Shown here one piece after another: positions 1-11,134 of a DNA stretch of 64,000 nt (position 1 is its first letter; every line of letters starts with the position of its first letter). The translations under genes were made by a program, and so were the position numbers. Origin of the DNA: Eucommia ulmoides (lineage: Eukaryota; Streptophyta; Magnoliopsida; Garryales; Eucommiaceae); NCBI GenBank assembly GCA_016647705.1, contig CM028333.1:18597743-18661742 (forward strand), in the 5' to 3' direction. The notes beneath the pieces were generated by a model. The model saw nothing but the letters and a program-made list of their open reading frames with translations. It made no database searches and was not told the DNA's origin.

Positions 1-1407
1 GTTCAAAAAAAAGTTGGATTGATTCGTCTTTACCTGAAGCACGGTTGGCCGAGATTGATGTTGATCTACACCGTAGCAAAGCCCCCAAACAACAAAAGAT
101 CTCAACAAGGGTAATAAAAGGGTTGAGGAAAAAATTAGGGGTCGCAGTTAGTCAATTTGTGTTATACACACATTTGCCAACAAACGTTGTTAATTCGCCA
201 TGGCTTGAGCCAATGTTGGATGTTGCAAGGGAGGTTGGAAAAGGAGTGAAAGTCCCTACTCCTTACGAGGTGTCTGAAGTTTTCTTACCTAGAGAATATG
301 AAGAATTGAGAAAGTGGATCGAATCTCATAAACCAAATTGGGAGGAGAGGGGCGTTACGATCATGTGTGATGGATGGAGCGGACCTACCCGGAAGCACAT
401 TATCAATTTTTTGATTTATAGCAATCGGGGGACTGTTTTTCATAAATCAGTGGATACTACCGATGTTGTTAGTAGAACTGCCGATTATTACTTCGGGCTT
501 ATGGACAAGGTGGTAGATGAAATTGGTGAAAAATATATTGTCCAAATCGTCACTGATAATGAGCCTGCAATAAAAGCGGCGGGGAAAAAACTTATGTTAA
601 AAAGACCAAATTTATATTGGACAGGTTGTGCTGCACATTGCCTTGATTTGATATTGAAAGATATTGGAGAGAAAACAAATGTGCTGACAGTCTTGGATGA
701 TGCAAGAAGAATATCACGCTTCATTTATAACTCTAGTTGGGTTATTGATTTTATGAAGAGATTTACTGAAGGAAAAGAGTTATTACGCCCCGGGATCACA
801 CGTTTTGCCACTAATTTCATTATGCTGGAAAGCATTGTAAGGTATAAGAATGCCTTACAAAATATGTTTAATTGTGATGAGTGGAAAAGCAAAAGATGGG
901 CGAAGGAGGACTGTGGAAAAAAAGTTAGAAAAATTGTGAACGACAATGGGTTTTGGATAAAAGCTTCAGAAATTTTAAAAGTTCAAGAACCATTGGTGAG
1001 GGTGCTTAGGCTTGTTGATGGAGATGAGAAGCCTACAATGGGATTTGTCTATGAAGCTATGGACAAAGCGAAGATGGCCATTGAAAAAAATTGTCGTTAC
1101 TACAAAAAATATTGGAAAATGATCGACAAAAGATGGCAATTCCAATTACACCATGATTTGCATGCAGCTGGTAAGTAATTGACTAATTGTAAATTCAATT
1201 TTAAAAACTCTTGTTACTTATTAGAATTAAACTTCATTTAACAAAATGTGCTTTTTGTTTTGAATTCATGTAGGTTATTTTTTAAATCCTCAATTTCAAT
1301 ATGGTGGTAAACTTTCTGACCATAGAGAGGTAATGGAGGGAGTTCAAAAAGTGATTCAAAGATTGGAGCCGAATATTGATAAACAAATTCAAGCTATTAA
1401 TCAAGTT

Positions 1408-1438
<31 letters not shown>

Positions 1439-2799
1439 AAGTAACAACTAGCGACTAACAAGTTACTAAGTTTTATATGTTTTATTTGTGGGTTTTTGAT
1501 TTGTTACGTTCTAAATATAGATTATGATGTTTCGTGATAAAGAACATTCTTTCGGGACAGTATTGGCACAAAGAGCAGTAACACGCACAAATCCAGGTAA
1601 TACAATAAACAATTAACTATTAATATAAGAATCTCAATCTTCGTATCGTTTTAATTCATATTGTTTCTACAGCTGAATGGTGGATCCACTTTGGTGCATC
1701 TGTCCCTGAACTTCAAGAGATTGCAGTTAAAGTGTTGAGCCAAACAACATCGTCTTCTAATTGCGAGCGTAATTGGAGCACATTCAGCTTGATACATACA
1801 AAGACGAGAAATCGTCTAAAGTATCAAAAACTGAATAAACTTGTTTACGTGGCTTATAATATGAGGTTGAAAATTAGACATGCTACGAGATTAAGCCAAA
1901 GTGAAATTGAAGACAGCTTCAACCCTATAAACTTGGATTATATTTTTGAAGAAGATGATCCACTATCTCCATGGCTTCAAGAGAGAGAAGAACCATTGTT
2001 AGATGATCAGGACAACTCCAGATGGTTAGACGTAAGCGATGATGAGGTCGCTACTTCCAGTAGCCAAGCACCTCGACGTTGGCAAAGTGATAGTCCATCT
2101 GGAGATGGAAGTGATACTGAAAGTGGTCATGGTTTGAGCCCACCTAGTGGAGAGTCTAGTGGTGATGATGGTGGAGGTGGAGGTGGAGGAGACACTAGAC
2201 AATCGTCGTATCATGGAGAGTTAGGAATGGCTGGATTTGCAGACAATGTCGAACGTGGGGATATTAGTGAGCCACGAAGGCATTTTGTTTCTAGTGCAAT
2301 TGGATCATCAAGAAGAAGACCAAACCCACAATCCTCAAATTCCGAAGAATATGATGACATGGAAAACCGCTTTGGTATGCTTGGAGTTGGAGGATACGGA
2401 TATGGATATCAAGGAGATAATTATCATCAGTGGCGTCAACTACAACCATATCCTTACCCTTATTATCCCTCTTCGGAATATGTTTCGGCGCCACATTATG
2501 TGGGTATGGGTCCTTTAGGATGCCCACAACCTCCTACTACCGGATACTCATATCCACCACCACCTTCTTACCAATACGGTGTCCCTCCTCCACATCAAGA
2601 GAGTTCGAGTTCTACTTTCGGTCACTGCGAAGAAAGAGCAGAATCTAGCGGTACCGGTGGTAGTGGCTCTAGCAACACCATTTATGATCATTGCACCTTT
2701 AACTACTTTGGTGGTTATGGTGCTGCACAACAAAATCAGAGTGGTGATCATGCCGATGCCGACTATGAAGAGCCTGCGCGCAATTCGTTTTGGTATTGA
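1..2799 (+). CDS. hAT-superfamily transposase, four exons, 5' end beyond window
   Basis: Transposase for cut-and-paste DNA transposition. Exons read as 1-1170, 1274-1404, 1521-1596 and 1673-2799, each bounded by GT/AG. Exon phases close exactly and give one open frame, already open at base 3, so the true start lies left of the window. Exon 1 holds a DUF659-type RNase-H-like core (IMCDGWSG near 363; TDNEPAIKAAG near 553; TGCAAHCLDLILKDIGE near 622). Exon 4 opens with the C-terminal hAT dimerisation motif (SSSNCERNWSTFSLIHTKTRN near 1750). The last ~220 residues are acidic, then Gly/Tyr/Pro/Ser-rich and low complexity. No stop or frameshift interrupts the part seen, which is unusual in this decayed neighbourhood. 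Family call firm; activity is inferred only. An N-terminal BED zinc finger, common in the family, would lie outside the window. Confidence 0.9.
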
Positions 2800-3079
2800 T
2801 AATTTTATACGAGTGTATTGTTTTTGTAATATGATGTACAAGTACAATTTACTCTTTTATTATATTTGTGTAATATATTTTTATTAAGTATTGTGTGCAT
2901 CATCTTATTTTTTCAAGATTGTTAAGTACGATGATTTTTCGTATTTTTTATGTCTTTATTGTGTTGTATATAACCTTAAAATGTCATAAGATCTATTATA
3001 ATGTGTTTATTAAAGGTTAAATGAGTGAAAAAATTATTCTTATTGAGTTTTTGGGGATGTTCTAGTGATTTTAAAAAAT

Positions 3080-3185
3080 TCACGACCGTTACGGCTGATT
3101 CCCGTTACGGACAGGCTGATACTCCCGATACCGTTACACCGCGACCGTTACCGTTACGTAACCCGATACCGCGATTTAAAACCTT
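3080..3185 (+). mobile_element. Probable 3' terminus of the hAT element with subterminal repeats
   Basis: About 290 bp after the transposase stop, the heptamer CCGTTAC occurs five times (near 3084, 3101, 3129, 3145 and 3151), several followed by ACGG or GATACCG. The cluster ends in GCGATTTAAAACCTTG at 3170-3185, which reads on the other strand as CAAGGTTTTAAATCGC, resembling hAT terminal inverted repeats. Clustered short motifs beside a terminus are typical transposase-binding sites. The matching 5' terminus lies outside the window, so the end point and target duplication cannot be confirmed. Confidence 0.55.
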
Positions 3186-3924
3186 GATTGGAATTGAGAT
3201 ATATCCAATCCAGTGAGACTACCATGATATTTTAAAGATATATTGTTATTTATTGTCATTTTTAATAGAGTAGCGCAATGGAAGCATTTAGAAATATAAG
3301 ATTCTTTGACAATTGGTTATCTGTACTAGGTATTACCGACCAAAGTGTACCATGTCCGTAAGTTGTTGGATATAATATGGGCCACTACGAATGCGAATGT
3401 AGCAATGTGTGGAGTGAATTTTGATGGCTGTGAATTATGGGTGACTTTAGGTTACGGGACCTTACATAAAGAACAATTATTTTAGAATCGAATATAACTA
3501 ACATGACTAGTATGGTATAATTCTGAATTATTATTGTTTTGAACGAAATTTCGAGAACTAAATTTATTTAAGGAGAGTAGATTATAATACCCCAAAAATT
3601 TATATTTTTAAAAATATTATTTTATATAAGTTTAATATTTTTAGGAAATATTTTGCAAGTTTATAGTATAAATAATATTTGATAATTGTTGGAGTTAAAT
3701 GTTAATTTTAATTTGATTTTCAAAAGTTTTGGAACTATTGTGTTATTTAAAATATATTTTTAAGAGGTTTGAGATATAATTAATAATTTTTATTTTTATT
3801 TTAAGAGGGGACATTGTATAAATAAATAATTAAATGGCTCAAATTGTTTTCTTCCTAAGGAAGAAAACCAAGAAAGCCCCCCCCCCCATATATATATAGA
3901 AATCACACACACATGTATATGTTA

Positions 3925-3970
<46 letters not shown>

Positions 3971-4689
3971 TATACTAAAGGTTAGTTCACTGAACATAGA
4001 TCGACATATATATATGGTGATTATTACTTTTGCGATATATATATATACACACACACACACACATATGTTTTGAGCGAGAGAAAATATTCCGGATCAAATT
4101 TCAGTTTTGGATTTCAGGTAGAATTTCTAACTCTTTTAATATATGTATTTAATTTTTCTATTGTGTGATTTATGTTGTTATTGTCGTTGAATTTTTAACT
4201 GTTTAATTTTATGAACTAATTATGAGTATAAGAAAATTATGTGAAAATAATGCGAATGTGTCTTATTTGTTGTATTAATTAAATGCATATATTAGAGGGG
4301 TTAAAATTTTACTGAGCATTGGTTTACAACCCCACAATTTGATTGTAGAACCGGTAAGAACAAAAAGACAACGGGAATTTATTTTGGATTTCTATTAAAA
4401 TTGTAATAATGCTATTTATATTGACTGTTGGAAAAATTAAATCGAAGAATTCGATTAATATTGTAATTGGAATTGGAACCTTGTGTTCATTTTGAATTGA
4501 AGCCTTGGAATTAGATTTTGAAAATGCAACCATATTTGGTTTAAGAAAAAAATGAAAGGAATTTAGTTATATTCTCAAAATTTGATAATTATAATTATCG
4601 TTTGCCGTAGTTTGTATAAAATCCCATGGCTCTCCTGGTAGCAATGAAACTTTCGATTTTATTACTTTCTAAGAGTTCTGACACCTAAT
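3186..4689. other. AT-rich intergenic DNA with microsatellites
   Basis: No gene is seen. It contains a poly-C run (3878-3888), an (AAT)n tract (about 3930-3970), and TA/CA dinucleotide runs (about 4036-4062). The small open frames here are translations of these simple repeats. Confidence 0.7.
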
Positions 4690-5640
4690 GGATAAGACTA
4701 TGCTATTCATGAAAATGGTATTATCAATAATACTTTTATAGAAAAGAGATTGAGTGATTCAAGAAAACTTGATTTATTATATGAAATTCATTATTACATA
4801 AAAAGCCAAGAAATCCTTTTAAAACAAAGAGATTGTTTAAGAAAAAAACATTCAATAAAAAACCCTCTCAAGAAGTCAAGTCTGCTCAAGGGAAAACAGT
4901 TAAAGCGTGCAGATGTTGGTTCTTTATCACACTTTTCACAACAAATTTCTTCGTTATAATCAGTCATTGGCTCTGATACCACTATGGTTCAGAGTAGCCA
5001 ACAACGAAAAATTCAACTGACAATTCTCTTTTAATAAAATTAGGCCTTCCATTTGGATCATGATTACCATAAAATCCAGTAATTAGGCTTTCTATCTAAT
5101 AACGAATTTCATATAATAAATCAAGTTTTCTTGAATCGCTCAATCTCTTTTCTATAAAAGTATTATGGATAATATTATTTTCATGAATAGCATAGTCACT
5201 ATCCATTAATTTTTGCATTCCTATTATAGCATAATTTATTTGATCATAAAATTTATATAAATCTTCTTCGGCTCCAATAATAAGGTCATCAAAAGTAGGT
5301 ACAATTTTTTCTAGAAAAAAATTGGTAATTCATTTCTTGGATCAACACTAGTCACGGGCTTCTACATTATGACGCACGCAGTGACGTATTTACAAGGCTA
5401 GGACTTTATAATCACTTTCACTCATTGCATCTGCCCATTTGATTTTCTTCTCAAGAGTATCTTTACAATATGGACAAGTTCCTTCAGCGTGTTTAAGCAT
5501 TTGGGAAGTTAATTTCTTAACTGTCTCACTAGCAACAAATTTTAGAGTTTGTATCATTTCTAATCATTTTGAAGTAGAAGCTTTAGCAGCACCGTAGAAT
5601 TGGCTACACTTGGAAAAGTAAACTGATGTCCCAACGTATA
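4690..5640. mobile_element. Scrambled block of endogenous caulimovirid DNA
   Basis: This stretch is pieced from viral segments that recur downstream. 4690-4805 (+) matches about 10905-11030. It is joined directly to 4806-4920 (+), matching about 10030-10145. Then 4930-5330 is the reverse complement of about 10770-11165, including the primer site. 5340-5625 is the reverse complement of about 8850-9118, including the promoter's paired TGACG motifs. The order and orientation are incompatible with a simple integrated genome. Either recombination of viral DNA before integration or later rearrangement could explain it. The reading frames are broken and no function is expected. Confidence 0.8.
4966..4980 (-). 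other. Inverted copy of the viral tRNA-Met primer-binding site
   Basis: On the minus strand this reads TGGTATCAGAGCC, identical to the plus-strand site at 11122-11134, and sits inside the inverted block. It marks the junction region of a second, oppositely oriented viral copy. Confidence 0.7.
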
Positions 5641-5985
5641 AAATAAAAATTAAATATTTTGATGGTAATGGGTTAAAAGAAGTAGAAGTCTTAATAGACA
5701 CTGGTGCATCTGTTAGTCACATATCTCCTGATAAGATATCTGACGAAATACCTAAAAAATACTAGATGAACCCTATGTTGATCAAGATCTTAAGGGCTTT
5801 AAACATACTATTACGCAGACTGGTGATATCCCCTTGATAATTGGAAATAAAGAATTAATATTCTCAAAACATCTTGATAAAGACGAAAAAATGGAATTGC
5901 TATTAAGGAATAATTTTCTCGATTACTGTTTCCCTCACAATACTACTCATGATACAATCATGCTCACCATAAAAGATAAATAAAT
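5641..5985 (+). pseudogene. First retropepsin-like domain of the endogenous caulimovirid
   Basis: The frame contains LIDTGASVSHI, the active-site signature of a retroviral-type aspartic protease (D-T/S-G), followed by hydrophobic strands and LLLRNNFLD, resembling the family's second conserved block. A stop near 5763 and a frame change interrupt it. It lies directly upstream of a second, different protease-like domain (6004-6618). Such proteases cut the capsid and polymerase polyprotein of reverse-transcribing viruses. The left edge abuts the inverted block at about 5625, so part may be missing. Confidence 0.65.
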
Positions 5986-6003
5986 ATATATCCCTAGAAT
6001 AAT

Positions 6004-6618
6004 ATGAGTAATACGAGAAGCCTTATATTCTTTAAAGTAGGAATTGTTATTAACAACGAGGTTATCTATATACCATGTCTCTTGGATACTGGCACTGATA
6101 TTTGTTTAATGAATAAAAAAGTGTTGCCACACAAAATGTGGAAGAAAACTAATAAACTAACCATAAAAGTCAAAGGTTTCGAAGGAAAACCTTTAAACAT
6201 AAATATTATTGTTAAAGATATTATGACATTATTTGGAGATCGTTACATCAAAATACCAATAATATATCAACAAAACACGATGGGAGTACTAATGTTGTTA
6301 GGAAATAATTTCCTAAACCTTTTTAAGAAAACATGTTTCACTCAAAAAATCGATGAATTCTTAACACCATGTTCACATTGGATAAAATTACCGCACTTAC
6401 AAAACATAAACATTGTTTATACGCGAAAACGTGGTAATATTTACCTCCTTGTAACTAATATTTTTGAAAAATTTGCTAATAATTTTGGAGAAAATCCGAC
6501 CACTTTGTGGGACATCGATAAAACATATGCCAATATTGAATTAATTAATCCTACTAATATTATAAGAGTAAGACCCATGAGATATTTTGAAGATAATATT
6601 AAAGAATTTGATACATAA
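6004..6618 (+). pseudogene. Second retropepsin-like domain of the endogenous caulimovirid
   Basis: An open frame of about 204 codons with the protease signature CLLDTGTDICLMN near residue 26 and the second conserved block LMLLGNNFLNLF near residue 98. The later part resembles the linker leading to reverse transcriptase. It ends in TAA just before the RT frame begins in the next segment, where one uninterrupted polyprotein would be expected. It is therefore treated as part of a broken viral pol gene. The family call is good; the genus is not determined. Confidence 0.75.
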
Positions 6619-7846
6619 ATTCAAGAATTTCTTGATCTAAAACTGGATCAAAAAAGTAAAAGCCCTCACTCGAGTCCTGCCTTTATGGTAAGGAATCATT
6701 CAGAAATAAAATGTGGTAAATCAAGAATGGATGTTAATTATAAAAAAAAAAAACTTAACGAAAAAACTAAGCTTGACGGATACCTCCTGCTTCATAAAGA
6801 AAGCCTAATTAATAGGACCAGAGGTAAAAAGGTGTTCTCAAAATTTGAATGCAAAATTAGATTTTGGCAAATTAAATTAACTAAAGAATCTGTTCCATTG
6901 ACTACTTTTAGTACGCCTAGTGGTCATTATGAATGGCTAGTTATGTCATTTGGATTAAAATATGCTCCTCAAATATTCCAACGAATAATGGATAAAGTGT
7001 TCAGTAAGTTATCTGATTATTGTAATGTCTATATGGATGATATAATTATATTTTCTGATAATAAAAAAGATCATCTAAAACACTTTGATGTTTTTGTAGA
7101 TTGATGCAAAGAAAGATGAATCTTGCTCTCTAGAAAGAAAGCTGAAATAGGAAAACAAAAGATAGAATTCTTAGGATTAATAATTGACGCTACTGCAATC
7201 GAGATGCAGCCGCATATTTGTGAAACAATAACTGATTTTCCTGATACTCTTGAAGATAAAAATAAACAAGTTCAAAGATTTTTAGGAGTCTTGAACTATG
7301 CTAAAACATTTATCGAATGACTAACTAAGCATAGGCAACCCTTCCAGAGATTGCTTAAAAAATGTGCTAAATTCGCTTAGACATAAGAGCTTTCCAATAA
7401 AATAAGAGAAATCAAAAGTCTTACTACTTATCTACTTAGACTTACATTACCCTCAGATGAGAATGATTTAATTTTAGAAACTGATACTTCAAATGCCTAT
7501 TGGGGTGCAATTCTAAAAACTGCTACAGGAAAAATCTGTAGATACGCAAGTGGAACGTTTACTGAAACACAACAACGTTATCATAGTAATCTTAAAGATC
7601 TACTTGCTATAAAAAAGGGAATAGAAAAGTTTAGATATTTTCTTATTCTAAAAAAGTTTACTGTAATTACTGATAATACCCAGGCTAAAGATTTTATCTT
7701 TAATAAACTACCAACTAGCCCTAAATATAAAAAAATGAATGGATGGCAAACATTCTTTCAACATTATAATTGTGATGTTATTCATCGAAGTGGTAAACAA
7801 AATATTCTTGCTAACTTCTTATCCAGTGAAGGCCATGGAAGCTGAT
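6619..7846 (+). pseudogene. Reverse transcriptase and RNase H of the endogenous caulimovirid (broken)
   Basis: Domains are in the usual viral order: the RT fingers/palm with FECKIRFWQIKL and TTFSTPSGHYEWLVMSFGLK, then the catalytic YMDDIIIFS near 7030, then the connection, and RNase H from about 7440 with a degenerate DTSNAYWGAIL and a terminal NFLSSEGHGS. Several stops or frame changes interrupt it (near 7104, 7318 and 7380), so it cannot give a full polymerase. In living viruses this enzyme copies pregenomic RNA into DNA. YMDD with the SFGLK block and the flanking protease indicate Caulimoviridae; Ty3/Gypsy is the main alternative, but the promoter and primer-site arrangement favours a virus. 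Confidence 0.85.
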
Positions 7847-9069
7847 AAAGATTCAATTTTGATTCCTAAAAGTGTTATTGAATCTATTAAGAAGTATTGT
7901 TCGCAAGGACACTATTTCTTAAGTGCTGTTGAAGAGCTGATTTATAAATTTGAAAACAGCAGTGCTAAAAGATGGAAACATAGAAGGTGAAGCCTCTAGT
8001 GTTAAAAATAATGAAGTCTCATCTGTTGCTTCAAAAGGTGATATTGAGAATTCCAAAACTCAGAAAAGTCAGATTGTTAACGATCGACAAAGTGTTACTC
8101 TCATCCGTTCACCAAATCAGTATATTGATCAAATGATGAAAGCAAAAGAAACCCTTACGGTCCCTAACCCCCCTGTTCAAAAGTTTGTTCAGTTCATAAA
8201 ACCTTCACAGAACCCTATTGTTCTGGAGAAAAAATTTGCTGAAATCGCTACTTCCTTTTCAAGTGCTAAAAATAGTATGCTCAGATGTCTAAATGAGAAC
8301 TTCTTTCAAGAATACTTAAAGAATCTCAAAATTTCTTACAAAATTTGCATCGATGAAGAGTCCACTATTTTTCCTTTTCATGAAGGAAAATACCCCCGAA
8401 TGGCCTGCTTACTTGAAACCCCAGCTGATGCTATTGAAAAAATATCCAATTATGGATATCTTGATATTATAATTTTTGACCCAAAAACCAGTGCTAAAAA
8501 AGGAATGCCAAAGAGGGTGCAAGAAACCATTAAAAGTTTTCGAGAATAAAGAGGATCAAAAACTGTGTTAGTAAAATGTTTTAGTGTTGCTCCTAAAAAA
8601 ATATATGATTCTTATCATATCACACAATTGTCCAAAAATAGTGCTAATTTAATCCCCGAATACAACCCAAACCAAGTATTCAAAGAAGTGCCAAAACTCT
8701 TGGAAAATGATAAAATTGAAAGTTTCATTGCTACCAGGAGAGCCATGAGATTTTATGTTCTTGATAAAAAAATTAAGAAAGTTCATTGAATGGGATAAAG
8801 GGTATGTTTATCTTATGAGTACAGACAACCAGCTTATATTGATTATCGAGTGTAGCCAATTCTATGGTGCTGCCAAAGCTTTTGCTTCAAAATGGTTAAA
8901 AATGATACAGACTGTAAAATTTGCTGCTAGTGAGACGATTAAGAAATTAATTTGCCAAATGCTTAAACACACTGAAGGAACTTGTCCATATTGCAAAGAT
9001 ACTCCTGAGAAGAAAATCAAATGGGCAGATGCAACAAGTGAAAGTAATGATAAAGTCCTAACCTTGTAA
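7847..9069 (+). pseudogene. Viral ORF downstream of RT, possibly transactivator-like (broken)
   Basis: Open segments 7950-8549, 8565-8789 and 8755-9069 lie in different frames and look like one decayed gene. It begins with a Ser/Lys-rich region, then a folded part with YPRMACLLETPADAIEKI. The end has CPYCKDTPEKKIKWADA, with a CxxC pair. In caulimoviruses the gene between pol and the 35S promoter encodes the inclusion-body/translation transactivator. Position supports that role here, but I cannot recognise a diagnostic motif, so the name is inference. Confidence 0.5.
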
Positions 9070-9480
9070 AAACGTCACTGCGTGCGTCACAATGTAGAAG
9101 CCCGTGACCAGTGTTGATAAAGACTGTTTAAGATTCCGAAAATAATGGAGGGACCCACAGGTCATTTTTTGTCGGTCACTATGCTTGTCAATTTGCGTTG
9201 GCGAGAATCTAATATTCACCTTTTACTGTTCATCTTTTGAAAAATGTAACAACCTAGTGTTTGCTTTTGTAAAAGGTTGTACCAAAAACCTTATTTGATA
9301 ATTTGCATTTCTAAAATGTAGCCTCACGTCCATGGCTATATAAACGGACACTGTGTTTCTAGATTTAAGAAAAGTACAAAAACCTACTTGTTTAATCCTT
9401 TGTAAAACATGTGTGCGTAAGCCCTTCCTTAGAGGAAAGTTTGTAATAAATTATGGAATAAAATATTTGAGTCTTCAAAA
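9066..9480 (+). promoter_or_regulatory. Caulimovirid 35S-like promoter and poly(A) region
   Basis: Right after the last viral ORF is a pair of TGACG motifs on the minus strand (about 9073-9092), like the as-1 element of viral 35S promoters. A TATA box CTATATAAA lies at about 9334, about 240 bp downstream. AATAAA-type signals follow near 9444 and 9460. This order (paired TGACG, TATA, poly(A)) matches the region that starts and ends pregenomic RNA. A rearranged inverted copy of the TGACG pair lies near 5370-5395. Confidence 0.65.
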
Positions 9481-9604
9481 ATATGTGTTATGATTTCCTT
9501 GGCATATTTACCCTATATCACCTATGAGAGTTAGACTTTATTTTTTATGAGAACCTGGAGTGATTTAGGCTTGGTATTGTGCTAGAATAAATGCAATAAA
9601 TCAT

Positions 9605-10185
9605 TTGACAAATATGATAATTTGTAATATGTGCTATTTTGAAGTATACGTTAATGAATTTGCTAAACATTATTACAAAGCTGATTTCAATAAGGATGAA
9701 AAACAAGTCTATCTTGATATGTATTTTGGGAAACTACCTACTCAATATGCTAGAGAGTTAATGATAGGATATAAATCTACACCTAATTGGCAAGCCGAAG
9801 ATTCTATGGGTGCTAGAATAGAATATGCTCAAAGACAAGTGGGAGTATAGTTTGCTGTTGCTAAAAATGCTGAATTATATAGAAAAGATCATCAACTTAG
9901 TCTTTGTTGTGAAAACAGATCTAAAGCTCCAAAGCAATTTGGATGTGCTGATATATTTCCTAGAGAATCTAAAAAATTCTTCAAGAAAAATAAGTATAAA
10001 CTAAAGAAAACTTTTAAAAGAAACTTTAAACCAAGAAATCCTTTTAAAACAAAAGAGATTTTTTAAGAAAAAAGAAATTCAATAAAAAACCCTCTCAAGA
10101 AGTCAAGTCTGCTTAAGGGAAAACAGTTAAAGCATGTAGATGTTGGGCACATAATGAAATTTGGAGTCCTGCAACCCTATTAGCC
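9605..10185 (+). pseudogene. Coat-protein-like C-terminal fragment of the endogenous caulimovirid
   Basis: The first frame (9605-9850) is followed after a stop by a strongly basic stretch (10000-10130) rich in Lys/Arg/Phe. That stretch ends in a degenerate zinc-knuckle context (CRCWAHNE near 10134, where CCHC would be expected). A basic tail before a CCHC knuckle is the usual C-terminus of caulimovirid capsid proteins. Its position after the promoter, not before pol, is out of order and shows rearrangement. A second copy of the basic tail is at 4806-4920. Confidence 0.6.
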
Positions 10186-10323
10186 GTTTGTGTGTGTTAG
10201 GCGTTTTCGAGCATCGTGGATTAGCACTGGAGTACTGAAGCGGCCTTTGGAGGCTAAAATTGTTGGTTCAAAGAGAAGACGTGGTGGACCCTTTGCAGGT
10301 ATAAGGTAAATTTTGATAAGGAA
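10186..10323. other. Unassigned spacer between viral fragments
   Basis: About 140 bp of more GC-balanced sequence interrupts the viral material between the degraded knuckle and the next ORF. It has no recognised feature and could be filler DNA acquired at a rearrangement junction. Confidence 0.4.
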
Positions 10324-10785
10324 ATGATATACATATCACGAAGTTTAATGTTTTATAGCATAATTTTTGTAAATGAGTACTCTGTCTTTTTTATTAGAAC
10401 CTCATTTTTTTTTTTAACATTCCTCATCATGAATGAACAAGAATTTGTTAGAAGATTTATACCTGTGTTTGAAGCTGTTGACTTTGGAAAACTTGAAAGT
10501 GTTTATAGGTTTCATGACAAAATACGTGCTTTACAATTTGCTTATACCATGATTATTGATGAAAGACCAATAATCGGGAGAAGTAATACAAGCATTGTTG
10601 AACTATGGGAATATGAAAATGAAAGAAGAAGTGATAGAAGAAAGATCAAAATATTAAATATGATAAAAGAATACTTGTCTAATATAATAAGAACTGAATA
10701 TTCTGTGAATGATCCCATACATGTTGCTTGTACAGCTCAAAGAAATAGAATGAGGACTAATATTTTTAATCCAAGAAATGAATGA
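10324..10785 (+). CDS. Viral accessory ORF A of unknown function
   Basis: About 153 codons, or 119 if started at the Met at about 10429, which I prefer because the upstream part is hydrophobic and lacks the domain. The body begins MNEQEFVRRFIPVFEAVDF and is helical and charged. It resembles the start of the next ORF (MNDRIFLEKFVPTF), suggesting an internal duplication. Its stop overlaps the start of ORF B in the sequence ATGAATGA. I recognise no family; its position just before the primer site suggests a leader-side viral ORF. Confidence 0.5.
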   Translation: MIYISRSLMFYSIIFVNEYSVFFIRTSFFFLTFLIMNEQEFVRRFIPVFEAVDFGKLESVYRFHDKIRALQFAYTMIIDERPIIGRSNTSIVELWEYENERRSDRRKIKILNMIKEYLSNIIRTEYSVNDPIHVACTAQRNRMRTNIFNPRNE

Positions 10786-11089
10786 TCGAATTTTTCTAGA
10801 AAAATTTGTGCCTACTTTTGATGACCTTATTATTGGAGCCGAAGAATATTTATATAAATTTTATGATCAAATAAATTATCCTATAACAGGAATGTAAAAA
10901 TTAATGGATAGAGACTATGGTATTCATGAAAATAGTATTATCAATAATACTTTTATAGAAAAGAGATTGAGCGATTTAAGAAAACTTGATTTATTATATG
11001 AAATTCGTTATTACATAAAAAGCCTAATTACTGGATTTTATGGTAATCATGATCCAGATGGAAGGCCTAATTTTATTATTGCTAGTTGA
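10778..11089 (+). pseudogene. Viral accessory ORF B, related to ORF A, broken
   Basis: It starts at the ATG overlapping the stop of ORF A by 8 bp. A stop (TAA) lies at 10896-10898, after about 40 codons; the frame then continues with RDYGIHENSI and reaches a second stop at 11089. The inverted copy at about 4995-5330 differs at the first stop position, having CAA there. This shows independent decay of two copies. Function unknown. Confidence 0.45.
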
Positions 11090-11121
11090 ATTTTCTGTTG
11101 TTGGCTACTCTGAACCCTAGT

Positions 11122-11134
11122 GGTATCAGAGCCA
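11122..11134 (+). other. tRNA-Met primer-binding site
   Basis: TGGTATCAGAGCC is the conserved site at which initiator tRNA-Met primes minus-strand synthesis in plant pararetroviruses and many LTR retrotransposons. No LTR precedes it here, which supports a virus over a retrotransposon. Confidence 0.75.
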
